Below the pieces are notes generated by a model. That model was not told the origin of the DNA. It saw only the letters and a program-made list of their open reading frames with translations, and did not search any database. A DNA stretch of 64,000 nucleotides from positions 53,886,836-53,950,835 of the forward strand of contig CM048849.1 of the NCBI GenBank assembly GCA_026545225.1, in the 5' to 3' direction. Source of the DNA: Cornus controversa. Taxonomy: Eukaryota; Streptophyta; Magnoliopsida; Cornales; Cornaceae. This document shows, piece after piece, positions 34,490-45,510 of the stretch (its first letter is position 1; each line of letters opens with the position of its first letter). A program made the position numbers and the translations under genes.

Positions 34490-35325
34490 CGTTGGACCAG
34501 TTGGTGATCGACCTCAACCCGTCAATTTTAATCTGAGTCGGGGTCTGGGTTAGAGATGACTCAAGTTTCTAAAAGGTTATTTGGACCTCTAAACATGGAA
34601 AAATTGCGCAGTGCCCAACTTTTACTCCAATATTTACCAAAATTCTAATCTTCCTTCAGTAATTACAGAATCAGACTTCCTTTCTAAACTAATTACCATC
34701 AGACCACCAAAGTTCAGTGTGAACTTTTTTTCACCAACAAAAAAAGCCCCGAAGTCCTAAATTCCTCTTATATTTGTAAAATTAAAATGCACCCTATATT
34801 TTTTTTTACCTATCCACTAAAAGTGGGTACACTGAGATGCATAAAAGTGGTCCCTAGCAAAAATAACCTCCAATAACCTTAAACAATCTCAAAATCATGA
34901 CCCAAATATACAGCATATATATAGATCCCAAAGCCCTAAAATGTTGTGTCAATCTTAGTATTTTTTTTTTTCTGTATCAACTTTAGTATTTATTCATTAG
35001 AAAAATTGATGTTTAAAATTGAGTGGCTTAAATAGAAAAGTTTTTGTAATTAATACTGTTATCTAGAGGAATATCTGACCCCAAGATCTTCGCTTTAATT
35101 CCCAAATTGGGTACTTGGCCAAGGCCAATTTTTCTTCCTATTGAAATTATTTCGTGAGCCAAACTTGGTATTTCATTTCTACATAATCAACACAATAAAA
35201 TATTAGAAAATTGGAATTTACGTCAACAATTTCGTAACAACTCAGAGTCTTACAATTCGGATCTAAGTAGTGTGGATGTTCCAAAGAATGTTGACATAAC
35301 CACGAGAGCGAGCCGGGAACGTTTC
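33789..35325. other. Intergenic, no gene seen
   Basis: AT-rich DNA with a GA microsatellite (34452-34486) and no supportable gene. A segment near 33837-33900 (CGATAAGGTAAGATTGTATTG) resembles tails of plant retroelements, but this is too short to call. Confidence 0.45.
34452..34486. repeat. GA dinucleotide microsatellite
   Basis: About 17 uninterrupted GA units. Shorter GA and CT tracts occur at 35374-35403 and 37377-37398. Confidence 0.85.
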
Positions 35326-35404
35326 TATATATATATATATATTCATACTTGTACTTTGCATTGAAAAATCACATTGACTCTCTCTCTCTCTCTCTCTCTC
35401 TCTC
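35326..35404 (+). promoter_or_regulatory. TA tract and CT-rich leader before the IDA-like gene
   Basis: A TA run (35326-35342), which could serve as a TATA box, is followed by a CT microsatellite (35374-35403) in the presumed 5' UTR. The ATG is at 35492. A CT-rich leader after a TATA element is common in plant promoters; the assignment is inference. Confidence 0.4.
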
Positions 35405-35491
35405 CCCATAAAGTCCTTGATCGAATTGACAATATCCTCCAACTTATTTCACAATACAAATGCATTAAAAGATATACAGTAGTCAAGTCTC

Positions 35492-35905
35492 ATGGGTTTC
35501 AATCACACCTCGAATCTTTGCTCCTTTCTCTTCCTTGTTTTGTTACTCATCTCCTCGTTCGCTGCTTACAGTACTCAATCAGCCTCATCACATGAAGTTC
35601 TCCAGGCCATGGATGCACCATCATCTTTTGTGCCCTCACGGTACCAAGTGTTCTATATCAAGAACGCTGCAGTACCATTCTTGCTGAACAAACAAGAATT
35701 CAACAAGAGAAAAGTACTCCAGTACAATAGAGAGAAGAAGATGAAGATAAACAATTACAAGTTCAAGAACAGCTTCAATGGAAGGCCCTTCTCAGCCATG
35801 CTTCCAAAGGGTTTAGTCCCTCCCTCCGGTTCGTCTCCGTGTCACAACGACTTTCCCGACTCAGCCACCTTCATCTACTGCGATCTCTCCAACCAAAAAC
35901 CCTAG
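35492..35905 (+). CDS. Small secreted protein with IDA-like (IDL) peptide motif
   Basis: A single-exon frame of 137 residues starts at the first ATG after a CT-rich leader. Residues 1 to about 27 form a signal peptide (hydrophobic LCSFLFLVLLLISSFAAYS). A basic, variable middle follows (about 65-92, rich in Lys and Arg). Near the C-terminus is LPKGLVPPSGSSPCHN (104-119), preceded by RPFSAM. This matches the layout and core of IDA/IDA-LIKE peptide precursors, whose conserved motif is LPKG-PIPPSAPSKRHN-like and whose peptides signal through HAESA receptor kinases in organ separation and stress. Differences are Pro-Cys in place of Lys-Arg before His-Asn, one residue fewer before PPS, and an 18-residue tail after HN. 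Family membership is likely; the exact orthologue is not known. A possible poly(A) signal AATAAA is at 35992. Confidence 0.65.
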   Translation: MGFNHTSNLCSFLFLVLLLISSFAAYSTQSASSHEVLQAMDAPSSFVPSRYQVFYIKNAAVPFLLNKQEFNKRKVLQYNREKKMKINNYKFKNSFNGRPFSAMLPKGLVPPSGSSPCHNDFPDSATFIYCDLSNQKP

Positions 35906-37065
35906 CTATATATATATATATATATATAGCTAGAGTACCCCAATGCCTGCCCACAAATTAAAACCTACTACTGGTCGTCTATGTCAACACAAATAAAGAT
36001 CGATATTGGTGTACTTCATTTCTCAAAACCCTAGAGAGATCGATAAAGGCCATGGAAATTAAGGTCATGTAAACACACGTACAAGAAGTTGCATGGTATG
36101 TCTCTTGGATAATCCTGTTTGCTCAATATATATATATATGTATTTCTTGATAAGTTTTGTTTCCTAAAATTTGTTTTACTTTGTTTCTAAAGGCTGCTGA
36201 TTATTAATTAATTAGTAAGGTAGCTTTGAGGTTCATAAGAACTTATTTGTTGATCTTCTAGTAGCATATAGCAAAATGGATACATAAGATCGCAATATAT
36301 ATATATCAAGGTCCTTTTGTACGAATTGTATATATACCATCTTCTGTTTCTTTTTTTTCTTCTTCTTCTTCTCTTTTTCTTTTCCTTTTGTTTATTTTTT
36401 ATTTTTTTTATCAAGAGATGAAACTCTTCAATATCTCATAATTTCGTTCTTGCATAATGTCATTATTTGAATTTCCTGGCCTCGATCTTTGTACAATTTA
36501 ACTATTTATCAATGTTTAAGTACCATTAATTGATTGAGCAATATGAAGTGGCTGGATATATATATATATACATATATTGTGTGGATAAATTAATAAACAA
36601 TGAACATGTCATCAATAATTTGTCATCAACAGGATGGTGGAATTTGTGACCTAGGACTAGACTGGTCTGGGTTCAGTAATAGTGGCATGTGTATTGGTCT
36701 CAGATTTAGCAACAGAGATGGCATAGTAAAATATTGTTCAATTACAATTCAAAAGCTACATATATATAAAGCCTTTTCATTTGTTGTTCTTATACTATTA
36801 TAATTATTTTTAAAAATATTAGTGCACTGAATGGTTGTTCTAAGATATGGGGGTGAGATGTCTGTTATTTTGACTTGGAATTGGAAAGTTTCATTTTCAC
36901 CCAGTGGACTTGAAGCCTAAAGGTCAATGTGTAATTTGTTTCTCTGAGAGAATTTAGCCGGTAAAGAGGCGGAAGAGCATGTGAAATTGCATCGTTTGTG
37001 GGGTCTAGCTACCTCTATATATTGTTTTGTGGGTTATGGAGATTTTCGTAGCGTATACTCCATGC

Positions 37066-37096
<31 letters not shown>

Positions 37097-38909
37097 ATAA
37101 GGGCCGGGATGGCTCTCCACACTATGTGTTTACACAAATCTATAAATACACATAAGATCTACATATATATCCTAATATATACTGTAGAATAGTACCTCTC
37201 TCTTCTACATACATACTCATTTTGGGTATGTACTAGCTATCGCTATATATATATATATATAATCTTCCTTTAGTATTGGCAATCCAGTTTAGTTAGCCTT
37301 TCTGAGGCAGGTCCATCCTTTAATTGCTTGATCGTTGAAGTTAATAGTTTGACTTTTAACAGAGAGATGACAACACAGAGAGAGAGAGAGAGAGAGAGTC
37401 ATTATGTAGATTCTCGATTCTAGAGTGAAGTGATATATATATACAGACTATGTGGATCTTTGGTTCAAAAATCATAATTTATGGATGCATGCACCACATG
37501 CAGAAATTGACAAATACTAGCACGGTACTTTCAAACCATAGAATGCATTTCCTGGATATCAAATCAGAGACACATTTCAATATATATATAGATATATATA
37601 TATGCATTTCTAGAGAAATCTTGGAAATGATAATTTCTATCATTTACAAATAATGGAAGTGACGAATATTTTCAAAACTGTGACGTAAATATTTCCTTTT
37701 TGATTTATGCGAATTGTATTATTGTCACACCATGTTGGAGTTTGACGATAACAATGGCTTCTTGTGACACACTTACTTGGCATGCATTGAAATTGAGAAA
37801 GTTTAATAATTGAATACAATGAAGTCAAACAGTGGCAACGCTGTATTGTGCGAAACTTATTTACTACAAGTAAAAAAACGCTATGAAGGGCAAGGCAAAC
37901 CTACTCCAACAAATTGTTGAGTTTGGATTCCAAGGCTAGCTGCTACCTATTTACGGGTTAATTATACTAAGGACATATATAATGGTTATATATATATATA
38001 TACCTTACTATCATTTTCAATGAGATCGAAGTGGTTTTGAGTAATTGTATGTATCTTATCGGTCCTACTCCTGAAAGGAGTAAGAATTCAGCTAACAATA
38101 TTGTTTCAAAAGGGGGCAAATTGCAATAATAATAATAATAATAATAATCTCATGAACAATCAATCAATTTTTGGCAACTTACTTTCCACTTGTATTTTTA
38201 ATTTGGCAACAAATGCTCTTCAACTTGTCAAAAAATCTGCAATTTGATTGCTTAATTGAAAAGTGATACTATCAAGTATATATATATATATATATATTTT
38301 ATGGATTAAAATGTCCTTGGATTAAATGATATATATAAAATCAGGTTAGTGCTCCATTTAGAGTTGGAATCACAATTAGCCTTGCTTCAATTTATACCTT
38401 TTGAACTATTTGAAATCACATCCCTTGAAGAACTGATGAACTTTCCCTAACCCTAATCCCTTGAAGAATTGAATACTTTAGTGATAAGAGCCGTTACTGG
38501 AGGGGGGATTAATTGCATTTTTTTGGGCGAAGTTAGGGGATGTTGGTAAATTACAAGTACAGAGGAGTTCATCACCAAAAATTGATAGTTCATTTTATTT
38601 ATTTATTTTTAGTTCCGTCAAAAACACAATCAAATCTGGTTTGATTAGAAGTCCCCACTTCTGAAAGTTGGAAGATACATCCGCATAGACCAAAAAAGCT
38701 TTTTTGAATTTTATGCAAACAAAATAAAAAGGCTTCTATGGATTTTATGCAAACAAAAAAAAAAAAATTACGAGAAAGAAAATAAATATTTTTATTTAAC
38801 ACTCAATTAGGATATATATTTTTGGAGATGGGCAGGGAAGGCTTCTTACCAAGAATCAAGCTCGAGCACCTCTTATAGCTCTTGTTATAGTCGACACTAA
38901 TCCTTTCTT

Positions 38910-38938
<29 letters not shown>
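35906..38938. other. Intergenic, microsatellites, no gene seen
   Basis: Short TA tracts recur (35907-35928, 36126-36140, 37071-37080 followed by a GT run to 37096, 37245-37261, 38278-38298, 38911-38934). There is also an AAT trinucleotide run (38128-38148). Small frames at 36600 and 37450 show no family features. A possible poly(A) signal for the IDA-like gene lies at 35992-35997. Confidence 0.45.
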
Positions 38939-38940
<2 letters not shown>

Positions 38941-39455
38941 GGAGAAATACTAGCTGCAGTGGCAAGCGCGTAACACTCAACTTGTGTGATTGGTCACACA
39001 ATTTACTATGATTTTGTTTTCAAAAAAAAGTAATAGTTGGTTCTAATATAAATTAGAAAATATTTTGTACAAAATAACAAAAATACCACTTGCAAAATTG
39101 TTTCTTTTGTGTTTGTTATTTTTCTCTCATTAGTATCTTGATGGCATTCTTGTTATTCTACATAAAAAGATGTCTTAAAAATTGAACTATGATTTTAACT
39201 TTAAAAATGTAACTATTGTTTCCTATATGAAATAGACAACCTTTCATGCAAAATAACAAAAAAATAACTGATAAAATTATTTTATTAATCCTTTTATCTT
39301 TATTATTTTACTATCTTGATGACATTTATGTTATTTTTTTTTTAATATAAAAATATGCCTTGAAATCACAACAAGTATAACCTTTCTGAATTAACCAATC
39401 ACACAAGGTTAGTGTTAAACGACACTTGCACAAGCCTATGCTGCTAGCACTCCTC
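38939..39455. mobile_element. MITE with long terminal inverted repeats upstream of the maturase gene
   Basis: The left end reads GAGGAGAAATACTAGCTGCA and continues to TAACACTCAACTTGTGTGAT then TGGT. The reverse-complemented right end reads GAGGAGTGCTAGCAGCATAG and continues to TAACACTAACCTTGTGTGAT then TGGT. The arms are about 55-60 bp. The interior is AT-rich with two related blocks containing CAAAATAACAAAAA, and it has no coding capacity. Flanking AT-rich 8-mers (TATAAAAG and TTAAAAAG) are similar but not identical, so the superfamily is unresolved. It ends about 215 bp before the maturase ATG. Confidence 0.65.
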
Positions 39456-39564
39456 TTAAAAAGAGAGTATGTTAAGGTCAACCCACCCAATTGCTCACAC
39501 AAGTTTTGTAGGCCATTCTCAATTATGATAGCTCTAAACATCTACTACTCCTCTGGAATAAAAA

Positions 39565-39585
39565 GGCCCAAATAAGCGAAGCCCA
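39565..39585 (+). promoter_or_regulatory. Paired site II elements before the maturase gene
   Basis: GGCCCA (39565-39570) and AGCCCA (39580-39585) are, in reverse complement, TGGGCC and TGGGCT. These are two site II elements (TGGGCY) within 21 bp, about 85-105 bp before the ATG. Paired site II elements are typical of plant nuclear genes for mitochondrial proteins, which agrees with the predicted product. Confidence 0.55.
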
Positions 39586-39669
39586 TCTCAACGCACTCCT
39601 AAAAGGCTCAGCATTCAAATCGAAAGATCTCATCTGAAAACACTCTGAACAAACTACAACGGATTGAAA

Positions 39670-41775
39670 ATGTCTCTGAGAACAACAATCAAACACCTCA
39701 GACGCACCACTTCCGTTCGCTCTCTATCACACTTCTCTCACCGCCGTCACCACGACCACGAGGACCACCGTCGGGAACCTCCTGAACAAGACCCGTATTC
39801 TCTTTTAAAAGAAGACCCTATCCAAGTGATCTCAGACCTCTGGGTCCGAACCTTCTCTGACCACCACCACAACCAGACCCAGACTTGCAAACCCTTTCCC
39901 AACCTCACCGGCTTTCTCTCCAAGCTCGACCTCTGGGTTTTGGCATACCAGCGTACGTGCGCCCACGTGACCGGATCGTTTCCTCCTCGCAACGCCATTC
40001 ATTTCCACGTACTCTGTGACCTCCTCTCCCTCCGAAACGCCGTCGTCAAAGGTCAGTTCGTCTGGAACATGAAGACCAACCTCTACATTCGCAGTCCCAA
40101 CGACAAACCTCTCACCAAATTGATATCCAGGCGCAAGCTCCAATCGATTCTAGACTCCGATACGCCGCCTTTTCAAGACCGCGTCGTTCAGGAAGTCCTC
40201 TTGATGATTCTGGAACCCATTTTCGAGTCTCGGTTTTCGCCCAAATCGCACGCCTTTCGCCCCGGTAGAAATGCGCATACAGTCATTCGGACCATTCGGA
40301 GTAACTTCGCTGGGTATCTATGGTTCTTAAAAGCTGATATAAGCCAAATTTTTTACAATGTCGATCTAAATGTTGTAATGGATTTTGTTGAGAAGGCGGT
40401 GAAGGATAAGAAAGTATTGAGCTTGATCAAAACAGCATTTAGAGGACCGTTAAGAAATGGATTACAAAATGGCAGTGAAAGTAAGGAAGGTTTTGGAAAG
40501 AAGAAGAAGAAGAATAAAAGAAAGGGTGCGACAAGGAAAAAGATTCTGAATGAGTTTGAGCCGAAACCAGACCCCTATTGGTTAAGAACTTTCTTTGATT
40601 TTTCCCCTGAGGAAGCTGCCAAGGTACCCAATTATGGTCATTGTGGAATTCTCAGTCCTTTACTTGCTAATGTATGTCTTAACGAATTGGATCACACAAT
40701 GGAAGAAGAAATTTCAAAGTTTTTTCGGGCATCTAAGCTTGATTCAATATGGAAAGATTCGATTAATGATGGTAGTCATAACCCTGCTTGGCCTGAGTTT
40801 GTTCCATCAAGTGGGAAGGAGAAAACAAGAAAAATGGATTACATTCGTTTTGGGGGTCATTTCTTGATTGGAATTCGGGGACCTAGAGAGGATGCAGTGG
40901 AAATTCGCAAGGCAATAATTGAATTTTGTGATAGAAAATATGGGTTAAGGTTGGATAATTCGAAGGTGGAGATTGAACACATAACTAGGGGAATTCAATT
41001 CTTGGATCATATAATTTGTCGTCGGGTGATACACCCAACTCTTCGTTACACAGCTAGTGGTGGTAAAATTGTGAGTGAGAAAGGTGTAGGGACTTTACTT
41101 TCAGTTACTGCTAGCTTGCAACAGTGCATTCGCCAATTTAGGCGGCTTGAGTTTGTTAAGGGTGATAGAGATCCCGAGCCACTGCCTTGCACTCCGATGC
41201 TCTATTCGAGTCAAGCCCATACCAATGCACAGATGAATAAGTTCCTCGAGACCATGGCAGATTGGTACAGATATGCAGATAACCGCAAGAAAATTGTTGG
41301 ATTTTGTGCCTATGTTATTCGTAGTTCTCTAGCTAAACTATATGCTGCAAGGTATAGACTAAAATCTCGTGCCAAGGTGTATAAGATAGCTTCACGTGAT
41401 CTCAGCCGTCCATTGACGGAGAGTAGTAACAATTCTGCACCTGAATATTCAGATCTTTTGAGGATGGGGCTTGTTGATGCCATTGAGGGTGTTCGGTTCT
41501 CTCACATGTCTTTAATTCCATCATGTGATTACACTCCATTCCCAAGGAACTGGGTCCCTGATCATGAACAGGTGTTGCACGAGTATATCAAACTACAGGA
41601 CCCAAAATTCTTCTCTGAATTGTACAAATCAGTTAAACATAAGGGATTGAGTTTGCCTCAAGATGAGATATCTGAAATTGTGTGGGACTGCAAGACTCTT
41701 GGAATAAGGAACTACTGTTGTAATGGTGATAAAGATATGAAAAATGCTTCAGAGAATGTACTGATACCAGTATAA
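39670..41775 (+). CDS. nMAT1: Nuclear-encoded mitochondrial group II intron maturase, nMAT1 type
   Basis: An intronless frame of 701 residues. The true start is the ATG at 39670, two codons after a TTG that also lies in frame. The first 30 residues are rich in Arg, Ser and His with no acidic residue (MSLRTTIKHLRRTTSVRSLS), as in mitochondrial targeting peptides. A reverse-transcriptase domain follows: LKADISQIFYNVD (motif A Asp at 223), then LSPLLANVCLNELD. At the place of the catalytic YADD box it reads YIRFGGHFLIG (391-401), so polymerase activity is lost. A Lys-rich insert lies at about 277-292. The maturase X domain lies at about 520-590 (MADWYRYADNRKKIVGFCAY). Family members assist splicing of mitochondrial group II introns, in Arabidopsis including nad transcripts. 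I judge nMAT1 closest; the paralogue nMAT3 is the alternative. GC content is clearly higher before about 40320. Confidence 0.9.
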   Translation: MSLRTTIKHLRRTTSVRSLSHFSHRRHHDHEDHRREPPEQDPYSLLKEDPIQVISDLWVRTFSDHHHNQTQTCKPFPNLTGFLSKLDLWVLAYQRTCAHVTGSFPPRNAIHFHVLCDLLSLRNAVVKGQFVWNMKTNLYIRSPNDKPLTKLISRRKLQSILDSDTPPFQDRVVQEVLLMILEPIFESRFSPKSHAFRPGRNAHTVIRTIRSNFAGYLWFLKADISQIFYNVDLNVVMDFVEKAVKDKKVLSLIKTAFRGPLRNGLQNGSESKEGFGKKKKKNKRKGATRKKILNEFEPKPDPYWLRTFFDFSPEEAAKVPNYGHCGILSPLLANVCLNELDHTMEEEISKFFRASKLDSIWKDSINDGSHNPAWPEFVPSSGKEKTRKMDYIRFGGHFLIGIRGPREDAVEIRKAIIEFCDRKYGLRLDNSKVEIEHITRGIQFLDHIICRRVIHPTLRYTASGGKIVSEKGVGTLLSVTASLQQCIRQFRRLEFVKGDRDPEPLPCTPMLYSSQAHTNAQMNKFLETMADWYRYADNRKKIVGFCAYVIRSSLAKLYAARYRLKSRAKVYKIASRDLSRPLTESSNNSAPEYSDLLRMGLVDAIEGVRFSHMSLIPSCDYTPFPRNWVPDHEQVLHEYIKLQDPKFFSELYKSVKHKGLSLPQDEISEIVWDCKTLGIRNYCCNGDKDMKNASENVLIPV

Positions 41776-42458
41776 ATTCAGTTATGGAATTAGAGAATCA
41801 ATCTAGTTCCTGGAAGTTAACCTTCATGGTTAGTGATTGCTGGTAGGAGGTTTACTCAAAAACATTATGGGCTTTGTCTGTCCACATAACACAGAGTTCA
41901 GAATTCAGATGCAGGTGCAGTTACATGACTATCATCAGAGTATAGGTACGTAATTGCTTCTTGTGCTTGGCGCCTATGTGTTCTTAAATGGGTCTCTTCT
42001 TTTCACTCACTTCAGTGTCTGCTATTAAGAAAGAATATGTTTATTAAACAAGTGTAGATGAGTGAGTACACAGGAAGGAATATAATTCTAAACAAATTTA
42101 TCCACGAGAGGCTAGTGTTGTACCAAATAAGATTAGATGAATTGAAGGTTGCTCAAAATGTTTGATCATGTTGGATGGAACCAATGACTTCATCAGTAAG
42201 CTATGGTGTTGGAGGTTGGATGGCCCTAGAAGGATAATAAGAGGCCAAGGAGAACTTGCATTGAGGTGGCGAGGAGGGGAAAAAAAGAAAAAAAAAATGC
42301 TACAATTTTATAGGAAAATATAGCATAAACACAGGGGTAAGGCAATTAAATTTAGTCGGGATTTGAGTAAAAAAATTATTTTGGATTCATTGAATGATTT
42401 TTTCATGATTAAGTGAATGCTTGAGAAGCTCATTTTATAGAAATCTCTGGACAAAAAC

Positions 42459-42890
42459 TCAATGTCTGATACTTACCTTGAAAAACTTTATTCTGGTTGT
42501 TTCCTTTAAAACCTCCTCATGTGAAGGGACAAGAATCTCTCGAATAGTTGAATGATTGGGAAACATTGGTATCAATTTCTTCAGAGCCCTGGTGTTGCTT
42601 GGGATTTCAGTGGATAGTTGATTGCCAACAGATTTCAGATTTTTCGTCTTTCCTGGAATCTTATTTAGCTTAAGTTTTTCTTCCGTTATTCTTCTTCTTC
42701 TTTTTTCCCTCATGGATTTTATTTGAATTATCTTCATATAATTATTCTTTAAAGTGTCATTGTGGTTTCCAGCTCCTAGTTGCCTTGGAGCTTTTTGAAC
42801 AAATGATTTATTGGAGAGATTTAGTATTACAGTTCTATATTTGACAAAGTATAACTTTGTAGATGAAGTGATTTGGGTTTCATAGCTCAT
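42459..42890 (-). CDS. Unassigned basic reading frame, 143 residues
   Basis: The frame runs from an ATG at 42890-42888 to a stop at 42461-42459. The protein is strongly basic in the middle (SMREKRRRRITEEKLKLNK) and has no signal peptide or membrane segment. I recognise no family. Its length is unusual for random AT-rich plant DNA and its residue mix looks plausible. It has no clear promoter and lies about 0.7 kb after the maturase stop on the opposite strand. It may be an exon of a decayed gene or chance. Confidence 0.2.
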   Translation of the reverse strand: MSYETQITSSTKLYFVKYRTVILNLSNKSFVQKAPRQLGAGNHNDTLKNNYMKIIQIKSMREKRRRRITEEKLKLNKIPGKTKNLKSVGNQLSTEIPSNTRALKKLIPMFPNHSTIREILVPSHEEVLKETTRIKFFKVSIRH

Positions 42891-45240
42891 CCTGAGTATT
42901 ATTGTGGGTATATCAGAAAAGAAATATACATTATCATATCAGTGCATCATCTGGAGCACTGAAGGTATGATCTGGGATTGCACATAACTGAAATTTAATA
43001 TCAGTTAAACAGAAGCACGAAAGAAGAATTTTTTTTGACAGCCAGTGCAATGCTATGCAATGTTATGATTATATGGACTGTATATGTTGGGGGGACTGGG
43101 GCATTCGATATTATGCAACTTTTATGATGTTTTAGTGCATAAGAGGCATGCTCACATTACAGATAAACCTGTTTCAATCTGGAATAAGAAGTTTGAGTAA
43201 GCTGGAATAATTTTGGCCTCAATTTTAAGAAAATCTTAAGTTAGCTTCCTTAGCTGTAAATGGTTTCTTTCTGCTTGTTTCATCCGTTATATATATTCAT
43301 AGCTGAACAAGCTGGAAGAAGAAATTTGAGTAAGCTGGAATAATTTTGGCTTCAATTTTGAGAAAGTCTTAACTTCCTAGCTGTAAGTGGTTTCTTTCTG
43401 CTTGTTTCATCTGTTAAATATGTTCGTAGCTGAACGAGTTTCACGAATATTAGAATTTGTTTCAGAATCTACTTTTTCTCTGTAATGGACTTACAGCCCT
43501 ACCCTTTGATTTTTTCAGAAGATGGAATCGTTAAGAATGTTCACCTAATATTTTATTTCCATAGGATTAATAGTGCTGGTATGTTCTGCCTAAGTAGGAA
43601 GGAGGGTGTAATAATTTGGTCTTTTACATTCTTTATTATCTATTGCTTCCCATGCTTCTCAGAAAAGGCATAAAGTTTCTTGAGCATGCGGAAATCTAAC
43701 TAGAGGGCAAATAGATTCAAATTACATTCATTAACTAATGAATCTAAAAAGGTTGGTGTTGAACGTGGCTTTGGATGGAAGCCATGCTAAAGTGAGCCTT
43801 GTTGATTTCCAGCACTATCTCTGGTCCTTTTATCAAGAGTCAGTGTTGTTTTCTCATTCTCTATTTGGTCCTTTTGTAGTTTGTGGGATGTGATCCCCTT
43901 TTGAGCACTTTCTAATACAATCTTATAAAAAAAGAAGTTATGCACCAGTTGCCTTTTCTTAAATTATATGAGCCCATATCTAATGTTTGTGATATTTTCT
44001 TCATATTCTTTTGTTGAAGCTTATAAATATGTTTGAATTGCTTTAGCCTTGCTGAGTGCTTGGCATCTTTTCATTATTTTAACATGCTGGCATTGCTTTC
44101 TCCTATTTATGTGCATAAAATGTACTGTTGGATGCTTGAATTTTTATTGACATCAAGCAGACATGCATATTCCTATTTGGACTTTTGTGTACGGTTGTTT
44201 GCTCATCAGTATTAAGTGATCAAGAAAAGGTTGTGGTGAAAGATCTATATTTGATATTTTCAGTCATTTGAATCAAACCAATGAAATTTTATTTGACCTT
44301 TGCACATAATTTATGTGTACTTCAGTTGCACTTTTTCAGCGTTGCATTTATTGTAATTTTGATCGATTTGTTCTTAGTGAAAAATAGAAGAGAAGGAGAA
44401 AAAGGAAAAAAGAAAAAGAGAAAGAAGACCGAGGCCAAAGCTGAGGTTAGCTTAAGCAATTGTAATTTGTAAAACTAGATAGGTGAAGTTTTGGTATAGT
44501 GTTCCCTTTGTGTGGTTACCTCTTTTAGACACTTCTTTAATGTTGCATGACTTGATGGCTCAGAGTATTTACTATGAACATAATTGGTCTGGAATTTCTG
44601 TATGTGCTATGGGAATCTTATTTTCCCTCATCTTTTGCTGTGCTTTCTAAGGACCGTCAGTCTATGACAGCAGGTGTTGTCATTTCATTGAGTTCTACTG
44701 ATCACATATATGTGATATAAATTTACTATTTGCTTATGTTTTACTTGTGTTTTTTCAGTTTCTGAATGAATTGCTTTTGTCTTGGGTTCTTTTCAGATTC
44801 TTTTGGGTTACTACTCTGATAGTCATGAAGAATTAGCACCATCCTGCTGCTACTTGTGGATAATTGAGTTTTGTGCTACATTTATGTCTTCCTTTGGTGA
44901 GTGCCTTGTGCTTTGTATATCCTTCTGTACTACATAGGTTTCTACATGCATTTACTTTTCTTCTTGATGTCACCTCTAGGGGAATGGCTCATTTCAATAA
45001 TTCAGTCTTTTATTTATATTGTGTTTTTCTCCCTCGTAGAAGCTGCCTGCATCCAATAAGGGGGGGTATACAACTGCATTTTGACGTTATGCTGGTAACC
45101 GTTAAACTTGTTATGCCATAGTTGGAGAATTGAAAGATTACATGATGGTTTTTGGTTTCTGCTGTTCTGTTATCTGCTGTCGTTAAACATCTTGGTTGTC
45201 GCAATTCACAAATCATGTGGTGCCCTCTACTCTACCCCTT

Positions 45241-45510
45241 GAAATATTTTTCAGAAGATCTGTAAAACAGGAAAAGGGAAACTCAAGCTTAGTAAATTGG
45301 AAGGTGGTGTGTTCTGCAGTGAAAGAAGGTGGATTGACATTGGGGACTTTGGTACTTCTAACCAAACTTTGTTAGATAAGTGGTTATGGTGGTGGTATTG
45401 TATGTAGAGGGAATATTCTTGTGGAGAAGGGTTGTTGGATAGTATGGAAGCATCAGGGATGATTGGTTGTCTATAGAAGCTCTTACAAGTAAGTGGTTTT
45501 TGGGAAGCCA
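45241..45510 (+). pseudogene. L1-type LINE fragment (C-terminal part of the ORF2 protein)
   Basis: Reading with frame changes, the sequence gives VNWKVVCSAVKEGGL and then NQTLLDKWLWWW. This matches the conserved block after the reverse transcriptase in plant L1 elements (VNW..VC.PK..GGLG then N.ALL.KWLWR). Stops and shifts follow directly (for example after WWWYCM). Only about 250 bp can be recognised; the rest of the element is gone. Confidence 0.6.

Noticed and set aside
39832..40143. 103-residue minus-strand frame over the maturase N-terminus
   Set aside because: Antisense shadow of the GC-rich start of the maturase gene.
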